Shown in pieces: positions 38,901-52,481 of a stretch of DNA of 64,000 nt. The notes below the pieces were generated by a model. The model was not told the DNA's origin, searched no databases, and saw only the letters and a program-made list of their open reading frames with translations. The position numbers and the translations under genes are program-made. The DNA comes from Daphnia carinata (lineage: Eukaryota > Arthropoda > Branchiopoda > Diplostraca > Daphniidae), in NCBI RefSeq assembly GCF_022539665.2, contig NC_081339.1, positions 3,962,517-4,026,516 on the forward strand, given 5' to 3'. The first letter of the stretch is position 1; each line of letters begins with the position of its first letter.

Positions 38901-41900
38901 TCCTTCCCCCTTTTTTTTTTCTTTTAAAAGAAGATCCGCCGCTGACGTGTGGCGGTTCATCCGCATGATGAAATCCTTTTTTATATGTGCACGTCTTCCG
39001 CCCATCCACACTTTCTTTACAGACCACAAGCTTTAAAAGTCTTTTTCATTTATTTATTTTTTTTTTTTTTTTTTGGCTTGCGAAATCAAGAGTTGGCAGA
39101 TTTTTATTTTTGTCTAAAATATTTTCGTATTGGTCAATTTTTTTTTTTCATTTACAATGGGATCCAATTTGATCGCATCTTCTCCGGCCGGAAGGGTGAT
39201 CATCACCATTCGCTTGAGCTTTCCTGCTTCGCAGCTTGACGAAGATATTGTGCTATGAAGACAAGATCAGCTTTGGTGATAGATTCAATTCAATATCGAA
39301 CTCGTTTATCGTTTTGCATCGTTTGTTTGAGACCGTATTCAATCACGAGTTGCTACGAGGACATGTGCTAAATAACACATTTTGCGAAGGACACGGTTGG
39401 CAGAAAAGCATTGATATTTCACTTTCTCCGAAACGATAGATTAAATAAGAGTTAATCTCTAATAAGCCAGGGGCTTATGGGAGTATGACTGTGTTGGGAT
39501 AACTTGCACATAAGTCAATGCCGTCAACAGCAATTTTCGAGAGCTTAATTAAACAAGGAGCCACGCCCAGAGCATAGTGAACATTATCCCCTCCGCGTTG
39601 GACGTCCATTCCAACGGTAGGGACGTGATATGTAGTTTTTGTCATTGTACGTGGAGATCGATCGATTGCGTATGAGCCAGTGGAATATATTTATTCCGTT
39701 CAGTGAAACGGAAGCATCCGATCTTCAAATAACGCGTCTCATCTTTTCCGCATTTATCAATCGTATTTTTTTCTTAAAATTGAAATATGGTGAAAGCAAA
39801 AGAAATGGATATTTCTGAATCAGAAATGATGTGGGCGTAGCAAAGTTAATAATAGTGGCATTCGAAACTCTTGAGCGCAATTGCGAATTTCATGAAAGAA
39901 CGATTCCATTTCCCGAATAAATTGATTGAAGTGGCCAGACATTCTTTCTAAAATCAGCGCTAAGTTCAACGATCTTTTGTTATGGAAAATTCAAAGGGAT
40001 CATTCGTTTATGTTAACGCACTTTAAAAGGACCAATCGAAAGCGGAAATTATCGTGAAACATTCATCACGAAATCGAGGAATGAATATCAAAGTAGGCTC
40101 TTTTATTCTTATTCGTGGGAAATCAATAGTTATCTAACAACTGCACACCGTTTGCCAACACTCTTCGTTAACGCTTCGTTCATTAAAGAATTCATCTATT
40201 CCGTCTGCGTTCTCTCAATTTCAGAAAGATCAGTCATTTTCAAGAGCTACTGAACTCTCTGGGACGATATATCTTTTGATTCAAAACCACACTCGTTTCT
40301 CCAGCGAGATAATCAAGCGTGAAACGATGTACGAACACAGAGTCCACGTCCGTTAGTAATCTTCCTGAATCTCTTTTCTTGTTTTTCGCAACTTCTAACA
40401 GAAAACAATAATTAGATCACCAGACAAACTCGTCCAATTATTCGTACCAACTTATTTTATTTGGAAAAGGAAAAAAAAATTGGTTGCCCTCAGCAACAAC
40501 TGGATGCAAGTTGCTGTGATCTCGAATTACAAAACACTCAAGAGCTCTATAGTGGGACACGATGATTAACCATTTTCTGATTGATTGACAGATGAAGACG
40601 ATCCGGCTGACGGAACACTGGCAAGAGCGTGACAGTGGCCAGGGATCCGTATCCAATCCGTCGCACCACAGCAACAACAACAGTAATGGCAATTTACACG
40701 CCCAACAACTGGCCAGTTCGGTACCGGTCGAAGCGGCCTCGACCAGCGTCAGTAGCCCTGGACATTTGGAACGATCGACAGCCAATGCCGTCCTGTCCGG
40801 CGGATGTCCTTCCGTCAACAAAGTCACGGGCAATCAAGTAGCTATCCATCAGCAAGCGGCTCACGAAGCCAGTCACGACGGCCAACTCTGCACCCGTAAG
40901 TTTTTTTGCCTCAATCAATCCGCACCTTACATATCGATATGTTTATTCATTTCTTTTTTGAAAATATCCGCCATTTTATTTTTTTGGCTTCTTTTCACGG
41001 ATACGAGTTCGCGTACACTTCTATGTCGGCCCATGCATTTTATGGAATTAAACTAGGTTTTAGAGTGCATTTTCAAACAGATGGGCTTCATAGTAAATTG
41101 AAATTTTTTTTCTTGTTGAACCATCTGAGGAGAGTCTTTTCAATAATATCAAATTCCCGATTATGTATAAAAAAAAGAGAGATGCAGGAATTTTTGCCAC
41201 AATGGTCTTTTGATCCGTCGTCGGATTCATATCCGGCCAGTATTGGGAACAAACTTTTTAATTTCGAAAGTTTTTCTCTCCTTTATTCATTTTTTTTTGA
41301 AGCGTCTTGATCGTGTTGTAAAAGTAAAACTTTCAATATAAACATTTTTTATTACATAAATTTTCAGAAGAAAAATTGCAGTACCGCAACATCTTATCCA
41401 TACGCATCCAGTATTCAATTACGAAGATGTTGCTCCTCATATCTACCGTGTTCATCATGCTTAATCTTCCCAGGTTAGTTTCGATTTACATTATTATAGA
41501 GTCCAACGGTGTGTTTGCCAATATACTTTGGCAATCAACGTAAAATGATCCGCTGTTAATGGATCTCCGTCCAAAACAGCCATTATTCAATGCCATGCAA
41601 GAAACCTTTTATTGATTTTATTTTATTTTTTTTTTTTTACGTGTAAAAGACACGGACGATAAATCAAAGTCTTGTACGCCGACATGGTCCATGGCGACAA
41701 ACCATCAAAGGTCCACTTTCGAGTCCGTGTTCCTACCTCTTTTTTTTTTGTCTAGCCACGCCCTTTTTTCTTTAGGATTACTACTCAATACTTTATGACT
41801 TCTTAGCAAACATAAGAATCTAATCAGAATTTAACGTTCTCACACACGCCAGTTACGTCGTTCGACTACAAGTGTTTATCAGCGAAGTTTCCGGCTCCAA

Positions 41901-42193
41901 CTCGGAAGTGAGTTCCACTGCCTGGCTGCTTCAACAGTTCTTTATGGTAAACACAAATCAAACAAAAATTTTTTTGGCAATGTCGTAACAAGTTTTAATT
42001 TTCTATCAAAACAAAATGTTAGCTTCTCTACTACACCAATTTCTCCATTAATTTCCTACTTTATTCCACGTGCGGTACGACGTTCCGACATTGTTTGTGT
42101 CGTCTGATACGGGACAAACGCGACGCTATGCGACGCTCCATCATCGGGATACGATATCGTTACACGGGTTCTAACCATCCACCATATCCGTGA
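32906..42193 (+). CDS. Class A (rhodopsin-like) peptide GPCR
   Basis: This is a seven-transmembrane receptor, probably for a neuropeptide. Exons 32906-33685, 40592-40895, 41368-41473, 41853-41946 and 42023-42193 give 484 residues in phase. The N-terminus has likely N-glycosylation sites (NSS, NVT, NVS). TM1 has FGVVGNTLNFLVF; TM2 has LALADLG. TM3 starts after a conserved Cys (FCQAL) and ends IERLIAVQYPL, so the DRY triplet is ERL. The second disulfide Cys is in STCDLL. TM6 reads TKMLLLISTVFIMLNLPSY, with LNLP instead of CWxP. TM7 is YYTNFSINFLLYSTCG, an NFLLY variant of NPxxY. Exon 2 encodes a long Ser/Asn/Gln-rich third intracellular loop. The TM6/TM7 pattern recalls insect FMRFamide, myosuppressin and CNMamide receptors; I lean to CNMamide-receptor-like but cannot confirm. 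An upstream in-frame ATG at 32780 would add 42 residues; 32906 was chosen for its context (ACAACATGG). Confidence 0.87.
33686..40591 (+). other. 6.9-kb intron 1 of the GPCR coding region
   Basis: This intron separates TM1-TM5 from the third-loop exon. It is by far the longest intron seen in the window. I read no convincing exon on either strand. It contains many T-runs and short open frames without family resemblance. Regulatory content is likely but not demonstrated. Confidence 0.6.
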
Positions 42194-45100
42194 AAAGACA
42201 CACACACATTGTACGGTAAAAAAAACCCAATTGGTCCATCATTAAGAGGAGAATCGACGGTATCAGGCCCAGCCTCACATTTCAAACGTCATCTGAACAA
42301 TGTATTTTCGTTTAATGGGCTTTGTTTCTCCTGGACGTGATTTAAAGCGACAATGTGATAAATGGCGGTAGGAAGAGGGTTGAGAACAAATGGTTTCCTA
42401 ATGTGTTCTTTCACTTTTCACGCAAAACTTTTTCAAAGTGACGTCATGTTGTCGTTGTCTATTTGTTACGCGGTTGCCGCACCCAATCTTCCCCTATTGG
42501 CGAATGGTTAAAAACGCTGCCCAAAAGACCGAAAAAACCAAGAGAGAATAAAACAAATATACATATACCATTCCCCCCCCCCCCCCGTGTCGGCATAGTT
42601 CATAGTCAAAACAACAGTTTCAAATCTTTTTGTCATGTTCCTCTTCAAGAGCCAATGGTCTTTTTGCTACCTCACGCCAAATTGTTGAGCTAAACGTTTG
42701 ATGTTCGACTGCCAGTCCTTGTTCGGCAAAAGACATATGTTGGTGTGTATCAACAGCTTTCATGTTGAATGTTCCTCAAAGTCCTCCCAAATGTGTAATC
42801 CAGGGAGGACAAAGCTCACCTTGAAGATACGAATAAAAGATGAAAAAGAAAAATACACGGATCAGTTTCGATTGTTCTATTTGTGTGTGTGTAGATTTTG
42901 CCATGGCAACACGTGATGGACAACGAAGCCCACGCAGGGATCGAATTATCAGCCGAAAGGCATAGATTTTCACGAATTGTTTTAGCAAGAAAAGAAAAAT
43001 GAAGAAGAGATTTATTGAAGGAAAACGGGCTGACCATCGGTGGCAAGTTAAATAAAATATAAGGATATTCTATATAGAGAAAGTTGCCATTAGCCCCTCC
43101 CCGCAAAAAGAAACGTAAATCGTGAACGTGATTCGAGTGCCGTAGATTGTGAACGAAAGATGTCTTGGAACCTGAGTACTCTTTGACCCGTCTAGCCCTA
43201 ATCGATTGGCACTCTACTTGATGCGTGGGCTGCTTTCGATCATTGATTTGAATAATCATAAAAATTAAGTATGCAGGAAGCCAATGACGTAGAATGATTT
43301 CCCTTTTTTGCACTATGATATACCGAAATTTGACCAAGAAAAGGAACTTTTATCGATCTTACGATGCAAATTGGAGAGTGTTTCTGATCGAGGTGAAAAA
43401 AAGGCCTTTTTATGTAAATCTCTGAAATGGCTAATGAGGCGGAGCGTTTTGCATCGTCTTACAAAGCAACAAATAGGCTACATTTAAATTCTTAAAACTG
43501 ATAGTTTAGTTTTAAAAAATAAAACCAGTCATTGTTCTTGTATGTCATTAGGCGGTATTGCCACGAGAAAAGGCAAAAATGGATTGAAAAAGAGAGGAGG
43601 AGTAAGCAAAATGAAAGGATATGTAAAACATCATTTTAGTTTTCTCCAGGACAAAGAGAAGGTAGGGCTAGGAAAATACAGATGCAAGACGTGACATTTT
43701 CAGTGAGCCTTAGGTCGTTCTCGTGTCAGCCATTGTCAGCGATTGTGTCCTCAAGATTTCTAGAAAATTCTCGAGTACGATTGAGAACTTTGATTGCCCA
43801 CACAGTCAAAAGAAACTTTTTAACGTTTTTTACTTGTTCAGTGTTGTGTCACATCACTTTAAAATCAAACGAAGAAATTCCGCAGATTAAGGTAAGCGTT
43901 TCCTTTTGTCATTCCCAGTTAAACTGTGATCAGATCACAAGTAGTTTGTGACACGATGAATTTCTGGTATAGATCGAATCGTGTCGTGTAATTAGAAAAA
44001 TGAATACAAATTAGTAACACTTGACTTACGTCCCGAAATGACCCACTTATAGTGCTACTTCACATTTTTTGAAGCACACTTACTGTATCTTTTACTCATC
44101 CTTTTGACACGAAACACTTGCAGCAAAAAAAAAAAAAAGTTACGTAAACGAACTAAAAACAAGTTTGGTAGAGGTTAACGTGTTTTGTTCTCTGTTAGTG
44201 TTGGCCAAACTTCTTTTTTGTTTTGATCGCGAAGAGGTGTATACAAAAGACGGGAAATGTAAACGCGGGTTTGCTTGAGCTCTTTGAGTTCAAGACCATC
44301 GTGTTGCAGAGTACGAACGACTGCTGTTTACTCGTTTATGTTTTCAGTGTGTTCATTCGCGACGGCTCGCCAAGAACGTTATTTCCTTGTGGGACGCACT
44401 TTCTGTTTTTAGAATTTGCAGACTTGATTCACGTTTTTTTTTTATTAGAAGAGTGCGAAATTGTTGACGGTCATCTTGTCGTCGACAAGGGAAACTCGAT
44501 GGATGCAAATCCAGGATGTAGACATTCTATCCAAAAATAATTGACCAGGAGATGGCTATTGTTACATGTCTCGAGTACTTTGATAACAACCACTCTGGGT
44601 GATGGTTCCCCATGTTATCGAATCCACTTCACACACAAAAAAAGAGAGTAGGGGCAGCAAATCCCAGATCTTCCAGTTGATATTACACGATATGTTTGTG
44701 CAACCCGTTTTCGATATCTCTTACATGACTGTTTTTGTTTAATATCCATACTGTCACGAAGCCAAACATTACGCAAGGATTACATAAAAACTACAGTTCT
44801 CTACGTTTTTATGCAGAAACTAATAGGAAAAAGCAGACAAATGAATCCCAACACCGTGGGATCTTCGGGTTTGTCCTCGTTGGAATTTGGCCAACTATGA
44901 GCCATCGTTGCAATGACGATGATTCTAGTTCGTTGAACGAAAGAATGTGCTCGTTATCAATCGCCCTTAATGATTCATTCACATCGTCTTCATACTTAGA
45001 CTAGATCTCCTCTGACTCTTGTTTTTTTTTTTTGCTCATTTATGTCGAGTGTTGATGCAAACACCCGTGCCTTGTAACGTGCAGTTCACTGAGTCACAAG

Positions 45101-46803
45101 AAGTAATTAATCCGTTGAAATATCTGCAAAGCTTCTAGTATATTACACACGTAATCACGCGTTTGATTAGACGAACAAAAGGGCATAAACAGAAGACGTC
45201 TGAAGAAATATTGCGATCTTGTCAAGGCTATACAAACAGATATTGGGATGCTTTTACAGTTTCAACTACCCAGATTGTTTAAAAATTAAAAAAGATTCAA
45301 GACATGGCCTTTAAAACAAAAACAAACAACAAAAAAAGACGTCATATCCTTTGCTTATATTCCAAAGATGTAATATTAGCAGAGATATTACGGTACATAT
45401 ACAGACGTGAATCACAATCATTTGACAGTTTATCAGCCATCACTTTTAAGACATACACATCCCTTAATTAGTAGTGGAGAAAGTAGAAAGTTTGCTTTTG
45501 CTGAAGGGAGGGGACACGAAGTAAATCATTTGTTTTCTGGTTTCAATTGTCGATGAGTTTCTACAAAATGGGACCGAGACGAACACATGGTATCAGGCAT
45601 ACGGGGGACCCCAACGGCCTCTATACACAACGGAGTGCCTACAGAGATTGCATTCTTTCATTTGACTTTTCCTTTTTAAAACAAGCTTTTCTAGATTGTT
45701 TGTGCTTGATGCAATCGTTAAACGAATTAATTGTCGCCAGCTGTGCGAATCTTACCGTAGATATAAACCCGTCATTGCATCCAATCTGACCGTCGGAACT
45801 GTTCGTTCGCCAGCTGTTTGTATACACTGCATTCTCCCTAGCTCCCAATTATTTGTTGCTACCGCACCCATAGGATTGGCTAAATATAATTTGCCCTTGA
45901 TTGATTCACCACCAACGTTTTTTGGGTGGGCTGCACGCAACACTATGCGGTAGTGATTTAAATTCTATTCTTGAAGACATTCTAACCTTTGCGTTCGCTT
46001 GAATCGATTTTTTAAAGAAAGGTGTGAGACATTAAATTTTTGAAATGGTTTCCTTTTTTTGTCTTCTTTCATCAAGTATTTTCTTTTTATTTGTAAGGCC
46101 CTAAGGAAAAACCACGTGGTTATGTACGCTTGCGTCTGTTTGTGTGTAACAATGACAAAAAAGAATGGAGGGGGAACAGGGATGGCGTCAAATCAAAAAC
46201 CCAAACGATATTACAGTACACGAAATACGTTGGAAGGACAGCATAAGAAAAGAGACAAAAATGTAACTGAGAATGAGCAAAAAAAAAAAAATGTGAAGGG
46301 CAAATATAATGAGGTACGGTTTCATATAAATTTGTAACATCCGACTCAACAATGTAATTGGTGGGATATTTCAATCATTATCTCTCTCTCTTTCTACACG
46401 TCTCTACTTTTTTAATCTTCTCCTTCTATTTTTTTTTTTTTGCAGTAGAACTGGGAAGTTTAAAAGTAGGATCCATCCTATACGGGTATAGAGAAAGATT
46501 GAATAGGAAAAAGGTCGGGTTATTCCTTTTTTTCCATTTTTTTTTACGATAAAAACAATATACAACGGTTTTTTTGTTTCTTTTTCTCTCTTGCATCTTC
46601 AATATAAATAAGGAGCATTTTTTCTTTATGTGACGGTTTCTTTATCCGGTTACGGCACGACCGGGATTTTATCATTGCGAACGAGCAAAAGTGGTCAAAC
46701 TGTCAGGAAGAAAAACAAAGATGGACCAAGGGAAAGACCAAAGAGAAAAAAAAAATAAACAGAAGAGGAGCGGAAGGCAAGCTGCCAAACAAGGGGCGCA
46801 GGG
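42194..46803. other. Intergenic region between convergent GPCR and SUPT20H
   Basis: The genes on either side converge here, so this must include both 3' UTRs. A poly-C run lies near 42574. Open frames of up to 173 codons on the minus strand (42816-43337) show no domain, membrane pattern or family motif and are probably chance. Nothing else is supported. Confidence 0.5.
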
Positions 46804-48897
46804 TTAGCTGTTAGGCGGTTTACTCTTCTGTTTGGCGGCCATTTTTTGCTGCAATTGCACCTGCACTTGGCGTTGTAGAGCCATTTGCAACTGTGGTGAT
46901 AGAAGCAAAACACGAAATAGGCAAAAAGTATGAGATTTTTTTTTCTCGCTAAATTGGCAAACGAAATAGAATAATTAAGTAAAACTCTTTGTTACATACC
47001 TGCTGATGGGCTAATAAGGACCCTGAGCTTTGTCCACCGGAAGACAGTTGAGCCACGCTAGCACCAGTTGTGACTGCAACCTTAAGAGGTTGAGTTCCAT
47101 CCTTGTTAGCAACGCTGCTCATTAGTTGTACACCCGTGGTTCCACTAGTGTTCGGAATCTGAATAGAATGAAAACAAGGCAAGTATTAACAAACTATTCG
47201 TGAAAAATCGACAGAAAATTGTGTTGTAACTGAGCGGTTGAGCACCTGCTGGAGGACGGAAAGTGGGATGCTGATAGGTTGGCCAGTGCCAGCGAGACTG
47301 CCAGTTGTCGTCAGTCTGACATTTCCCAGCGTCCCAGCCGTTGTCACAGTTGTACTTCCCGCCGTACCGGAACTGGAACTAACAGCTAGAGAGAGTGAGA
47401 GTGGGACGGCCAATCCTGGAATTGAGACCTAACACAACAGATTTTCATTTTGCTTTTCATCAACACAAATCATTTTGTTTTCAAACCGTACCTGTATGCT
47501 TTGTAGAGTGGGGAGGTTTGCAACTGCTCCTTGCACTCCTGTCAGGTTAATACTTTGCACGTTAAGGTTGTTATTGCTCGTGTTTAGCCCGGGCTTGATG
47601 GCGTGCAACTGGTGATGATGATGATTATTATTTAAGGCATTAGCGATCGGTTTACTGGGCGAAGACTGTTGTTGCAGTCGTTCAAGCAGGGTGGGGGAAT
47701 TCTGGCTAGTAGCCACATTATTAGCACCGGGACTATCGGCCGAAGGCGTTCCTATATTAAGAGTTGAACGAATTTAAAAAAATTTGTTTTGTTTTTTCTA
47801 ATCAACAAAAAGACAGTACCTGCTAGTAATGCCGAAAGGGCAGGTACAGTCAAACTAAACCTCTGCGTACCCCCTGATCCATTTACTAAGACGGCTTCCG
47901 TGGTACGCCTTACTACCCCAGCTGTTGACGGGGGGATAGCAGGCCGGATAGTTCGGACAACCGTCGCACCGGCAGTCGTCTGACCAATGGCTTGGCTGTA
48001 CGAAGGTAAAACAGGAGTTGCCCCTCCGCTGGCGATCGGTCGGATAATTTGACCCATTAAAATAGTATTCCCGCTGCTAGCGCCAGCCGAACCGTTAGCG
48101 CTACCATCAATAGCCACGAATTTCCCCTGTAATCAATCAAAGATGATAGGTTTGTGTTTTTTGGTCAAAATGAAAACTTGTTGATTTACCTTTCCTGGCG
48201 ATATGTTAGGAGGTAATGTCGTCACTTTTGAATTTGTCAGGAGGGCGGCTAATGCGGTGGGACGCACATTAGTATTGGGCCTCAAATGCGGTTGCTGGCC
48301 TTGCTGTAGGCTAAATGACTGGGTAACCAGCTGGACACTGGGTCCCGATCCAGCGGGCCCAGACGCCACTGTCACGGCTGTTACAGGTCTTACAGCAGCC
48401 GGGGTTCTAAGCAAACTCTGTTGCTGGTGATGCTGGACCTGAGGGTGATGACCGTTGGCCATCACAACATTGGCATTGAGGCCAACTGCTGCTGCACCAG
48501 CAGGCTGTTATTTCAATCGAAAAAGCAAAATTATTATTGAAGTATTTTATGAAGTGGATGCTTCAAAATAATTATACCCTTATTTGTTGTTGTTGTTGCT
48601 GCTGCTGTTGCTGCGGATTCGAAGAAAGGAGGGTTGAAACTAACGTAGCTATGGCTGGTGAGACCTGGCCAGACTTGAGACTTTCTAGTAAGGCCGTTTT
48701 GGTAATGGTGCCCGAGGTTTGGTGGTTCTCCGTCTGTTGCGGAAACCAATCAAGTTTCAATTGCAAATGTCATAGAACGATCCATCAATTCCCAACAAAC
48801 CTTGTTCGGAACTGGCGCTGTGTTCGCTGGCTGAGTCTCCGTTGCATCTTTATTGACAGGTAATTGTTGGACGACTGTAGATTGCTGTTGTTGAAGC

Positions 48898-48932
<35 letters not shown>

Positions 48933-50450
48933 TTTTTCTTCTTTTTCTCGAAGTCGTTCCTTTTCCCGCATGCTGTGTGTGTACATGACTCTAGGTGGGT
49001 GACCTTGAACTTGATGAGTAATTTTGACCGATTTACGGCCTTCCTCCGTAAAGATCTCCGTAAATTGCTGGATGTAACGGTTGACGTGTATCCGTGAACC
49101 CAAGGTGAACCTGTTCGCGCCAAAACTTTTATTAGAGCACCATTTATATTTTGCGTTATTTCAACTGCAAACTTACATGCAAGATGCGCCGCCTGTCAAT
49201 TTCCCGTCACGGAAATCGCGGTCGACATAGAGCTGGCCGAGGAATTCTTCGATGGCCGGTCGTTGGAGAATTGTAAGACGCACTAGGTATACACGGCCAT
49301 TAACCCGGTCCGTCTCGTACAGGTACTCTTCACATGGTATCATGGAACAATCGCCAGTTTCTTTGGGTCGTTCCAGAGGTTTCGCTAATCTTAAAACATC
49401 CGAAACATCCAGTTGGACGGAAGGAGTTGAGGAGGACGACGACGGCATGCCGTTTTTATCTCCTTGTGGCTGCTAAAGGAAGAGTGCCAAAACAATTGTA
49501 AAAACGTAGGAGGATAAACAGATTTTTTTTCACGGGTGTGATACCTGAAGTATTGGTGGTATGCCTCGTCCCAGCAGAGATTTCTTTTTGAGAAAATCGT
49601 GAAGTTTAAAATCGTTACTAGAACTTGGGCTGCTCTCGATCTGTTTCCGCTTCCTTCCCTCACACCATCTCCTTCTATTGCGACGTAAGGCTGTACTATG
49701 TAATTGCTTAGATGTGCTGTCTCTGTTCACAGCCAATTCTCCTATTGAAGGATTAGGATTCAAACATAAAGGTTCAGCCATGGCCATGCAAAGGATGCTT
49801 TCTAGCTGAATCAACTCTTCCGAACCCCATCCTTGTTCTTGGCAAATCTGTTGTGCATCAGCTAAAATAGTCTAAAAAAGGGGTAAAGAAAAAATTGATA
49901 AGGTGGAAATGCAATAACTGATTTTGGGGAACAAACCTGTGGGGAAGGCTTAAGTAGTACATTCCAAGAGTGCTTCGAACCATTTCGAAGGTCTTTCACT
50001 TCTACAAATACACAACCTTCATAGAAAACATCAGCTTCTGCCTCCTCAAGAAGCTCAACTAAGACAGGTGGAAGCTGTTGGCTTTCTATACATTTTAGGA
50101 GTTCATCTTCTTCATAAGGAATTCGTGCAGTTTCATTCTCCAAAGTATTATGTATCTTCAAGGCTAGTGTATAGCCTTCATTGCCTGGGTACAGTGTGAT
50201 AACTACTTGGTTTAGGGATTCTCCATGAACAAATCTTTCCAACAGGTTGACAGATAATCTGACATCCTGAAATAAACCAAAACATAGATGTAATACATTC
50301 CGGGAAACAACAAAAACAGTCACTACTTTGAATATGTACCTTGTAGGCATTGTCAGATCGTGTCCTTTCGTTTTGAAGCCGCGAATACTTTTCCATAACA
50401 CTCGGAAACGGGGACTTGTCATTTTTGAGCTTGGCGATGGAATTTTCCAT
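46804..50450 (-). CDS. SUPT20H: SPT20 homolog, SAGA complex subunit
   Basis: This nuclear protein is a structural subunit of the SAGA histone acetyltransferase co-activator (also called FAM48A/p38IP in vertebrates). Twelve coding exons, 5' to 3', are 50450-50340, 50266-49937, 49871-49545, 49472-49177, 49110-48801, 48733-48578, 48504-48190, 48126-47820, 47751-47492, 47428-47246, 47158-47000 and 46890-46804, giving 946 residues in phase. The Spt20 domain fills about residues 38-210: VNLLERFVHGESL, TLYPGNEGYTL, IPYEEDELL, LPPVLVELLEEAEADVFYEGC and AEPLCLNP. LHDFLKKK and LTILQRP are further family blocks. The rest is low-complexity, with polyQ tracts near 48880-48940 and 48585-48615, and a basic tail KMAAKQKSKPPNS. 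The ATG at 50450 is the first in its frame after an in-frame TAG; upstream codons in the exon are open but lack ATG. It is head to head with MADD. Confidence 0.93.
48585..48940 (-). repeat. Glutamine-codon (CAG/CAA) repeats in SUPT20H
   Basis: Two mixed CAA/CAG tracts (plus-strand TTG/CTG) encode runs of about 10 and 12 or more glutamines in exons 5 and 6. The mixture of both codons suggests protein-level selection or old expansion more than fresh slippage. Antisense long frames over these tracts (poly-Leu/Cys) are artefacts. Confidence 0.8.
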
Positions 50451-52481
50451 GCTCAACGAATCCTCTACACATCCAAAGTCCGGTTCCAAGCTCGACGACG
50501 TCCGCGCAACACAACACTACACGCTGCTTTTTACATTGAAAAACAAATGAAGCTTTAAAACCACAGGATGAATCTAAATTAACTTTCAACCAGAAACGTT
50601 AGCTATTTATGGTTTTGTTGTTTTTTTTTTTTTTGTTTTCTTTTTTTTCTTTTCATCAGAGAAACTCTGAAACCTGCATTTAGATACCTATGTACTACTA
50701 GATGGAGTAAATAGTCCATCCCAGGGATGCCAAATCGGCTGTCAAACTGGCAGTTACGCACCACGCCGACACGGCCCACAGTAAAATAAAAATAAACCAA
50801 CACCTTTTTTTGGCGATTATTACAAAAAAAAATATATATATATTTTAAGGCTTCACCGGTACGAATAGTCTATCTCCTGGTTTTCTTGCGTTTGCCATCC
50901 TTGAACGTGTACTAAAGAAATGTTGCATTTAACCATCTTTTTTTTTTATGGTAAAATTTAATATGAAATTTAAGAGCAACGAGTTGATATTTTGGTGGTT
51001 TTATATGAAATTTTAGTCACATGCTCAATGGAGACTTATCGCCTCGGTTCATAATCGTTTTTCATTTAGTCTGGCGCTTATGCTATCGATCTTTCATCGA
51101 TTGGGTTCTGCTACGGCGTTCCATCTTGGTATAAACGATTGAAGATTTTTCGTTGACATAAATCTTCGTCGACTAGCCAACAGTGCATCCCAGCAATTGG
51201 CGGTAATGCTACACTAGCTGAATTGACGTCATCGAATTCGCCGAAAATCGACGTGGTGCTCTCCGGAAATGTCAACAACGTGACAGAATTTCACAATATT
51301 GCTTCCCCCACGTTTTTGGTACGATCTATATAAATCTTCAATGAAGCAAACTGGATGCACATTGTTGGTAAGCTGAAGGGCCTTTAAACGGTAGCCTTTC
51401 TTTAAATCTTTTATCTGTTACATTGGCTTTCATAAAAAGTTCTGAGTGTTAACGACGATTATTCTTTTCAACTTTTAGACAAATGTGGGGCTGTGCAAGG
51501 CGCCTGCGCGCGCCGCCCTGCGGTCCATAAAGGAAAGATGACGAGAGAGCAGGTTGCAGTCTTCGGGCGGGCATTCTGAGCAACGAGCCAGATGTGAATC
51601 GCGTCGACATATTACGAACAGTTGACAATTTAGACTCTCTAAATCCAAATCCTCGATTCATATGAGACTGAACTCCTCAACACCATCATCAGTGGAGATG
51701 GCGGCCATCAAACCAAGGTAAGTTCTGCCATTTCAATCGTTAAAAGTCTACATATTGATGGTAAATCAGTCGTACACGTTTTCCCTAATGTTCGAAGCAA
51801 ATACCAGTTAAGGAAGTAGTAAATCGCCAAAAAAATATTGTACATTTTCATGTCATAACTTGTCTGCGTAAGTGACTATGCATGGTGATGACGTGTTGGT
51901 CCAGATAGAGCAGGGGTAACCGATCAATAAACGAGCGCCAACATGGCTACCACCATTTCTTCCCCTCATCCTACAGCCGTTTGTATGCCTGGCCATTTGT
52001 TCCACACGCACACGCGTACAGACTCAGTAACAACGCATATCACTAGTAAACGGCGTTCACCCAAACTGTTTTTCTGATTTCCTTTGTCATTGTTCAGCAT
52101 CCGGTGATGACTGTTTATCCGTAAAACGAGATCAACCGCCATTTTTTTTTTGCTCTACCCCTTTACGCATGAAACAAAGGACATGTTAAAAACAAAAAAA
52201 GAATTTTATTCTATGTCGTTCTGTTTGTTTTATGAGAAGGAGAAGTTTTACGATGAATTTGTGATCCACATAATGTTTTTTGCATGCACACATATTCAAT
52301 TACTGATTTTAACTTTGTAATGCCAAAAAAAAACTTGGGTGCTCTGGGAATCAGGTAATCGATAGAGAGCGTTGCTGCCAAAGCAAGTGCACCACTTGCG
52401 CGACATTTGCAGACAAAAGCTGCAAATAAGTGAGCACGAAGGAGAGGAAAACCAAAGGATCAAGTCAAGTGGATTGAAGAA
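50451..52481. other. Divergent SUPT20H/MADD upstream region
   Basis: Both flanking genes are transcribed away from this 2-kb gap, so their promoters or 5' UTR exons should lie here. A palindromic CRE-like TGACGTCA occurs near 51224. A consensus donor (CCAAG then GTAAGT, near 51717) follows a GC-richer patch with ATGGCGGCCATC and could end a non-coding first exon of MADD; an acceptor-like TGTTCAG at about 52098 or ATTTGCAG at about 52412 could receive it. No independent coding gene was recognised. Confidence 0.4.

Noticed and set aside
42816-43337. 173-codon minus-strand open frame in the GPCR-SUPT20H gap
   Set aside because: It has no domain, membrane or signal pattern, and no codon bias like its neighbours.
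48864-49097. Leu-rich plus-strand frame resembling a membrane segment
   Set aside because: It is the antisense of the SUPT20H polyglutamine tract.
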